Shown piece by piece: positions 7,388 through 11,148 of a stretch of DNA of 11,148 nt. The stretch is from NCBI GenBank assembly GCA_020852155.1, contig JADZBJ010000214.1, positions 1 through 11,148 on the forward strand. The letters run 5' to 3'. This stretch comes from Saprospiraceae bacterium. GTDB taxonomy: Bacteria > Bacteroidota > Bacteroidia > Chitinophagales > Saprospiraceae. Position 1 is the stretch's first letter; each line of letters starts with the position of its first letter. The notes under the pieces are model-generated. The model ran no database searches and was not told the origin of the DNA. It was given only the letters and a program-made list of their open reading frames with translations. Made by a program: the position numbers and the translations under genes.

Positions 7388-8404
7388 TTACTTAAATGTT
7401 GGGTTCGACACAAAACGAGTATCCGTCAAACTCTCTAAAAAAGCCAGTAAATCTGCCCGTTCACTGGCTGTCAGGCCCAACGGACGCACTAGCGGGCTGC
7501 GGTGCGGATGGCCTTTCCCACCCGAATTATAATGCTCAATCACTTTTTCGAGATTAGGCAGGCTACCATCATGCATAAAAGGCGCAGTCAAAGCCACATT
7601 GCGCAATGTCGGCACCTTGAATCGGGCGATGTCGGATGAGTCTTCGGTCAGCCGAAAACGACCTGAATCAGGATAGTTCTCGTATAGACCATTGTTTTCA
7701 AAAGCATAATTTGAAAAATTGAATCCTGAGTGGCAAGTAGAGCAGTTAGTTCTTTCTGAAAAAAACAAGTTCATGCCACGTTGTTCGGCAGCCGTAAGCG
7801 CGTCGTTTTTTCCCGAAAAAACAAACTTGTCATAGCGGCTCTCCCCTGAAATCAGCGTTCGCTCAAAGCAAGCGATGCCCCGTGTGATGATATAAAAATC
7901 AGGGTCACGCCCGTAGGCTTCGCGACTCATTTTGACATAAACAGAGTCTGATTTTAGCCTTGATGCAATTTCTAAAATATTGAAATTGAATTCATTATGT
8001 TCTTGAATTGGCACCAGTATTTGCATTTCCAGGGTCGGCACGCCACCCTCACGAGTGTAATACGGATGATATCCTACATTGGCCAGTGTTGGCGCGTTTC
8101 GTTTACCCGCAGCCCCGCCCACACCTGGCGAAAATGTCACCGAATCTGAAAACGCCAGATGTGGCGCGTGACACGAAGCACATGAAATCGAACTGTCACG
8201 CGACATGGCTACCTCATAAAAAAGTCGTTTACCAAGGGCAAAACGCGCAGGAGTCAGTTCGTTATCCGCTGGAAAAACAGGAGCCGGAAATCCTTTCGGC
8301 ACCACGAGGAGTGGCGCTGATTCGGCAGGTGTGATGGGTTGCTGTTCTTTTTGGCAAGCCACTAAAAACAGCAACCCCAGAGCGAATAAAACGCCATTTT
8401 TCAT
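7388..8404 (-). CDS. Tryptophan-free diheme peroxidase lipoprotein, probable MbnH-like partner of MbnP
   Basis: This 338-residue CCP/MauG-family protein has lipobox LVAC (C17) and heme sites CASCH (75-79) and CSTCH (221-225). The VPTLRNVALTAPFMHDG segment near 264-280 is intact, with M277 a candidate heme ligand. The usual WDGR between-heme region is replaced by YHPYYTREGGVPTLEMQ (112-128), and the whole protein has no tryptophan. Family members adjacent to MbnP genes (MbnH) oxidise a tryptophan of MbnP to kynurenine. Here the gene starts 7 bases after the MbnP-family stop, strongly suggesting that pairing, although the altered inter-heme site may mean different chemistry. The CQKEQQ sequence after lipidation partly fits the surface-lipoprotein signal QKDDE described in Capnocytophaga. 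An ordinary H2O2-scavenging peroxidase is the alternative. Confidence 0.9.
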   Translation of the reverse strand: MKNGVLFALGLLFLVACQKEQQPITPAESAPLLVVPKGFPAPVFPADNELTPARFALGKRLFYEVAMSRDSSISCASCHAPHLAFSDSVTFSPGVGGAAGKRNAPTLANVGYHPYYTREGGVPTLEMQILVPIQEHNEFNFNILEIASRLKSDSVYVKMSREAYGRDPDFYIITRGIACFERTLISGESRYDKFVFSGKNDALTAAEQRGMNLFFSERTNCSTCHSGFNFSNYAFENNGLYENYPDSGRFRLTEDSSDIARFKVPTLRNVALTAPFMHDGSLPNLEKVIEHYNSGGKGHPHRSPLVRPLGLTASERADLLAFLESLTDTRFVSNPTFK

Positions 8405-8411
8405 GGATATA

Positions 8412-9395
8412 TCATTTCAAAATAACCAGTTTTTCAACGGCCACGGGTTGTAAATTTTGCCACAGATGCACAAAAAACAACCCTGTATTCGATATATTGT
8501 CCAGCAAAACAGATTGGTTTTCACCAGTCGCAAGCGTGCGTCGGATAATGATTTTTCCGGTCAAATCTGTTAAGGTCAATTCATAATCATGGCCAGCAGG
8601 CAGTGAAAAATTGACTTGAGGCACAACAGATTCTGCCGGATTAGGTGACACTGAAAATGAGCCGGAGAAGGCCGGATCAATCACAGCACTTGAGGTTTCG
8701 GCTGTGAAAATGATGTTTTTAAAATTATTGAGCAAAGTAACTGCGGCACCCGATGTACCATGTACGATCAGCCCGCTCGACAAGGTGATACTTTTCACCG
8801 CTTGTTTATAATCTGCAATAAGGTGAATCATTTTCATGCCCGGAGCGACCTGCTCGGCAACGGTGGCAATGGTTTGTGTCTTGTAATTCGCATCGCCCAG
8901 CGCGTGAACTTCAAAGTGCTGACCAAGGTTAGCGCCAGCCTCTCCTTCAATGGCTGCGAAACGATAGCCAGCAGACCAGCCCCAGTGCATTTCCGGGTTC
9001 TGCGGTGCCAGCGGGTTGCTGGCTGGATAAGTGGTCGGGTCAAGATGGTTGACAGCCTGCTCTACGCCCACGGAAAAAGTGATGGCTTCTACATTTGTTA
9101 CACCTGGCATTTGCCCCAGGCTGTATACAGAGTCAAGTGCAGGACGGATGAGTAAATGTAATCCTGTCAGGGGTGTTATCACCCCGCCGTCGTGGGTAAT
9201 TTTGACTTCGGAAATATAATATTCGAAGCGCGTGAACTTCACATCGTATGCTCCAGATGGATGGGTAAAAGGAACATTAAGCGAAAAGGCTGCCGAACCA
9301 AGTCGTGGGGCCAGGTGCAGCATGATCTCATTTTGGGCAGATGCAGCGAACGAAAATGCAGCGAATAGAAGGGAAAAAAGTGTAAGTTTTTTCAT
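8412..9395 (-). CDS. MbnP-family copper-binding protein with T9SS sorting tail
   Basis: The protein has 327 residues. A signal peptide ends at ASA (about 20). The region 21-235 has the MbnP pattern: an opening strand MLHLAP, then FEYYISEVKIT at 57-67, EAITFSVGVEQAVNH at 103-117, NPLAPQNPEMHWGWSAGYRF at 127-146 and a GQHFEVHALG strand at 158-167. MbnP proteins bind copper, and in characterised pairs a tryptophan is converted to kynurenine by the partner diheme enzyme MbnH. W138 and W140 in the MHWGW motif are obvious candidates here, but I cannot map the modified residue. Histidines 27, 137, 160, 164 and 191 are possible ligands. Residues 248-327 are a T9SS tail (SVSPNP ... LFFVHLW ... KLVILK), unusual relative to the methanotroph founders of the family. 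It directly precedes the peroxidase gene. Confidence 0.88.
   Translation of the reverse strand: MKKLTLFSLLFAAFSFAASAQNEIMLHLAPRLGSAAFSLNVPFTHPSGAYDVKFTRFEYYISEVKITHDGGVITPLTGLHLLIRPALDSVYSLGQMPGVTNVEAITFSVGVEQAVNHLDPTTYPASNPLAPQNPEMHWGWSAGYRFAAIEGEAGANLGQHFEVHALGDANYKTQTIATVAEQVAPGMKMIHLIADYKQAVKSITLSSGLIVHGTSGAAVTLLNNFKNIIFTAETSSAVIDPAFSGSFSVSPNPAESVVPQVNFSLPAGHDYELTLTDLTGKIIIRRTLATGENQSVLLDNISNTGLFFVHLWQNLQPVAVEKLVILK
8415..8657 (-). other. T9SS sorting domain of the MbnP-family protein
   Basis: Residues 247-327 open with FSVSPNPAES, contain the YELTLTDLTGKII strand-turn at 271-283 and NTGLFFVHLW at 303-312, and end with KLVILK. The glycine-aromatic strand and the basic C-terminus match type A sorting domains. 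It is a second copy in the operon, not close in sequence to the one on the multicopper oxidase. Confidence 0.8.
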
Positions 9396-9432
9396 GAAAT
9401 ATTGATATTGTATGATTGAAAATGTTGAACAA

Positions 9433-10845
9433 TTAATTTGAAAACAGCAGGCCTATGGACAAGCCAGTTTGCAAACCATATTTTTTGCCGACTAAAAAAG
9501 GCTCAAATCGAAGTGCCGCACGGCGGTTGATGGAACGCTCGATACCTGCCCCAGCCAGCCAGCCCATAGAAATGGTAGATGCTGTCGAAACTTGAATAAC
9601 GGGATCGCGCCCTTCCTGAAAGCACAAGTCCTGACAGACTTCGGAGAAATGGGTGACCGATATTTTACTTTTTTTCAAAAAATCAACCGTTGCTCCACCA
9701 CGAACAAACCCCTTCCATGCCCCCGCGACAAATCGCCGCTCAAGACTCAAAGGCATGCGCCATGCTGCTGAATGATGTACAGTTTCCATGTCAAGTGTAA
9801 ACGGCTCATCCATTGGCATCATCGAGCCTGTATGCTGTTGTTGTAGCCGCAACGTGAGGTCAGATTTTCCGCCGCCACCTGAAATCAGGGCATAGTTAAA
9901 CTCATACTCTTTCAATCCCGGATCTTGCGGGTTGAGGCAAATGCCATCCATAAGCCGCAACGTAGCCGAGTGTTGCGCCATGTGTGATTGCCTAAAGTAC
10001 TGCAAACCAAGTACAATACGCCAGTTTTTAACCGGCTCAAAGGCCATAGAAACGCCTGCCTGCCAACCGTATGCTGCATGGGTTTGCACCTCAAAATAGG
10101 CCGTTTCATGTCTTGCCATGAAAGTATTGTTGGAAAAAAATATGGTGGGAGCGGCCTCAATACCAAACCAAAATCGCTGGCTTCTGGCAGTTATAGCTCT
10201 TGGTAATGTCGTAGAAAATTGAAATAGAGGCTGCGATTCCTTATCCGCTACTAGCGGAGTAAATGCTCTTGAGGGTAAAATATCGAGCGCAGTTTTTATC
10301 TGACCCGTCGTTGGCTTTTCGCGAGATTCAAAAAAGCCACTTTTGTCTTTTATCTCTAAAGCAGGTGTATTTGTCTGAGGTGTTAACTGGTTTTCATGAA
10401 AAGTCAGCGTCGTCGGCGTGTAGGATTTTCGGAAAATCTGTGATGCAACCGTGACGATCTCCGGCGCTACTTTTTTCGACAACGGAACTTGATCTGACGA
10501 TTGTGGCTGATTTACAGGTATTTTGTTGCGCGTATTACGTTGAGCAGAAAGGATATCTCGTCCGTCCGCAACCTGCGCAACAGGTTGTGAATTTTGCGGT
10601 AAAACATGGTAAAAAGGCTGCGTTTTGGTCGTTTTCAATAGCCCAAACATAGCCAGTGCAAAGGTTAAGCCACTGGCGGCAAAAAACCACCAGAATACGA
10701 GTGGCCGGCGTTCTTTTTTACCGGGCAGATTAGGTTCGAGCCGTTGCCAGGCATCGTCAGGGGCATCAGGCTGGTAGCCATTGCCAAGCGTTTGGCGAAG
10801 CCAGTCTTTGGCAGGGTCACTGTGATGATTTTGGTTACTCATCAT
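9433..10845 (-). CDS. Sigma-coupled membrane protein with barrel-like C-terminus (possible anti-sigma/transducer)
   Basis: The protein has 470 residues. Residues 1-48 are polar and would be cytoplasmic, with short motifs DWLRQ and DDAWQRLEPNL. One transmembrane segment covers about 49-70 (FWWFFAASGLTFALAMFGLL). Residues 71-220 are a low-complexity Pro/Gln/Thr-rich linker. Residues 225-470 alternate aromatic strands and turns (RFWFGIEAAPTIFF, YGWQAGVSMAF, WRIVLGLQYF, AALRFEPFLVGKKYG) and end GLSIGLLFSN, like an outer-membrane beta-barrel or a PorT-type domain. One cysteine pair, C404/C408, may be oxidised. The start overlaps the sigma factor stop by ATGA, as in sigma/anti-sigma pairs. I infer that it regulates the sigma factor and senses the envelope; this is not proven. 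An MM start gives a second possible ATG three bases on. The copper operon follows after 37 bases. Confidence 0.85.
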   Translation of the reverse strand: MMSNQNHHSDPAKDWLRQTLGNGYQPDAPDDAWQRLEPNLPGKKERRPLVFWWFFAASGLTFALAMFGLLKTTKTQPFYHVLPQNSQPVAQVADGRDILSAQRNTRNKIPVNQPQSSDQVPLSKKVAPEIVTVASQIFRKSYTPTTLTFHENQLTPQTNTPALEIKDKSGFFESREKPTTGQIKTALDILPSRAFTPLVADKESQPLFQFSTTLPRAITARSQRFWFGIEAAPTIFFSNNTFMARHETAYFEVQTHAAYGWQAGVSMAFEPVKNWRIVLGLQYFRQSHMAQHSATLRLMDGICLNPQDPGLKEYEFNYALISGGGGKSDLTLRLQQQHTGSMMPMDEPFTLDMETVHHSAAWRMPLSLERRFVAGAWKGFVRGGATVDFLKKSKISVTHFSEVCQDLCFQEGRDPVIQVSTASTISMGWLAGAGIERSINRRAALRFEPFLVGKKYGLQTGLSIGLLFSN

Positions 10846-11148
10846 ATTAAAACAAGTGTTTTTTGGATAATTTTTCTCAAAAAATCCTTTGCACGAGTCA
10901 ATTGTGATCGAGACGTACTGGTCGTAATACCGAGTTCCCGAGCGATTTCTTCATGGCTTTTGCCCTCCAGAACAGCAAGGTTAAGCACCGTGCGAAATCC
11001 TGGTGGTAATTTTTGCAGCAAGGCAATAGCCGAGTCCGGGTCCTGCGGATCAAATTCATCGGGTAACGTTTCAAGGGTGTTTTCAAGCCAGTTGAGTTCA
11101 ACAGTTTCAGGTAATCTTTTTTGCCGATGAAAATGCAGAATACCAGTA
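10842..11148 (-). CDS. ECF-type RNA polymerase sigma factor, C-terminal part (partial at window edge)
   Basis: The frame is open from the right edge to a TGA at 10842-10844, giving 101 visible residues. The C-terminal half is a sigma-70 region 4 helix-turn-helix: LPPGFRTVLNLAVLEGKSHE followed by EIARELGIT and RSQLTRAKDFLRK. The LP-x-x-FR-x-V opening, the EG-S-EIA-LGI core and the RAK helix are standard for extracytoplasmic function sigma factors that bind the -35 element. Region 2 and the start lie outside the window, so length and subgroup cannot be judged. Its stop overlaps the next start by four bases (ATGA), meaning translational coupling with the membrane protein. It may control the copper-related genes downstream and its own operon, but no target promoter is visible. 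Confidence 0.9.
   Translation of the reverse strand, partial: TGILHFHRQKRLPETVELNWLENTLETLPDEFDPQDPDSAIALLQKLPPGFRTVLNLAVLEGKSHEEIARELGITTSTSRSQLTRAKDFLRKIIQKTLVLI

Noticed and set aside
10842..10860. Possible in-frame fusion of the sigma factor with the membrane protein
   Set aside because: A first reading seemed to run through, but counting the run of six A (minus strand, near 10859-10864) puts the sigma frame onto a TGA at 10844-10842, with a 4-base ATGA overlap between separate genes.
10898..11101. 67-codon minus-strand open frame starting MNSTGLK
   Set aside because: It is a shifted frame inside the sigma factor, whose region 4 helix-turn-helix is clear in the other frame.

Overview
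The window reads as a chromosomal piece of a Bacteroidota genome. Two secreted proteins end in type IX secretion (T9SS) sorting domains, start codons mostly lack Shine-Dalgarno sequences, and a sigma factor is translationally coupled to a membrane protein with a barrel-like end. A Saprospiria-like member is my guess, but the class cannot be fixed from the sequence alone. All eleven genes lie on the minus strand, so transcription runs from high to low coordinates. The first and last genes are cut by the window edges.

Region A (about 11148 to 4579) looks like one operon of six genes. In transcription order these are: an ECF-type sigma factor (only its C-terminal part is present); a membrane protein with a short cytoplasmic N-terminus, one transmembrane segment and a C-terminal barrel-like region; an MbnP-family protein with a T9SS tail; a diheme peroxidase lipoprotein with no tryptophan at all; a second, more canonical diheme peroxidase lipoprotein; and a multicopper oxidase with a T9SS tail. 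Gaps run from a 4-nt overlap to 37 nt. MbnP proteins pair with MauG/CCP-type diheme enzymes (MbnH) that oxidise a tryptophan to help build a copper site. I therefore infer a copper-handling or copper-oxidising set on the cell surface or in the periplasm, possibly under its own sigma/anti-sigma switch.

The gap at 4189-4578 holds an AT-rich inverted repeat (possible terminator for region A), an outer 11-bp inverted repeat around it, and a candidate Bacteroidota-type promoter for region B.

Region B (4188 to 1) is a second tight operon of exported proteins: a small lipoprotein with LPP20/FlgP-like features, a protein resembling the uncharacterised DUF6175 group, a protein with a duplicated Cys-x31-Cys helical repeat, a CsgG-like protein, and a large protein running off the window edge. 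The last two share a C-terminal domain that recalls FlgT-C. Together they look like an envelope assembly related in parts list to CsgG/FlgO-FlgP-FlgT systems, without any flagellar or curli subunit gene visible here. This is the better candidate for an undescribed system. No tRNA, rRNA, CRISPR or insertion sequence was seen.
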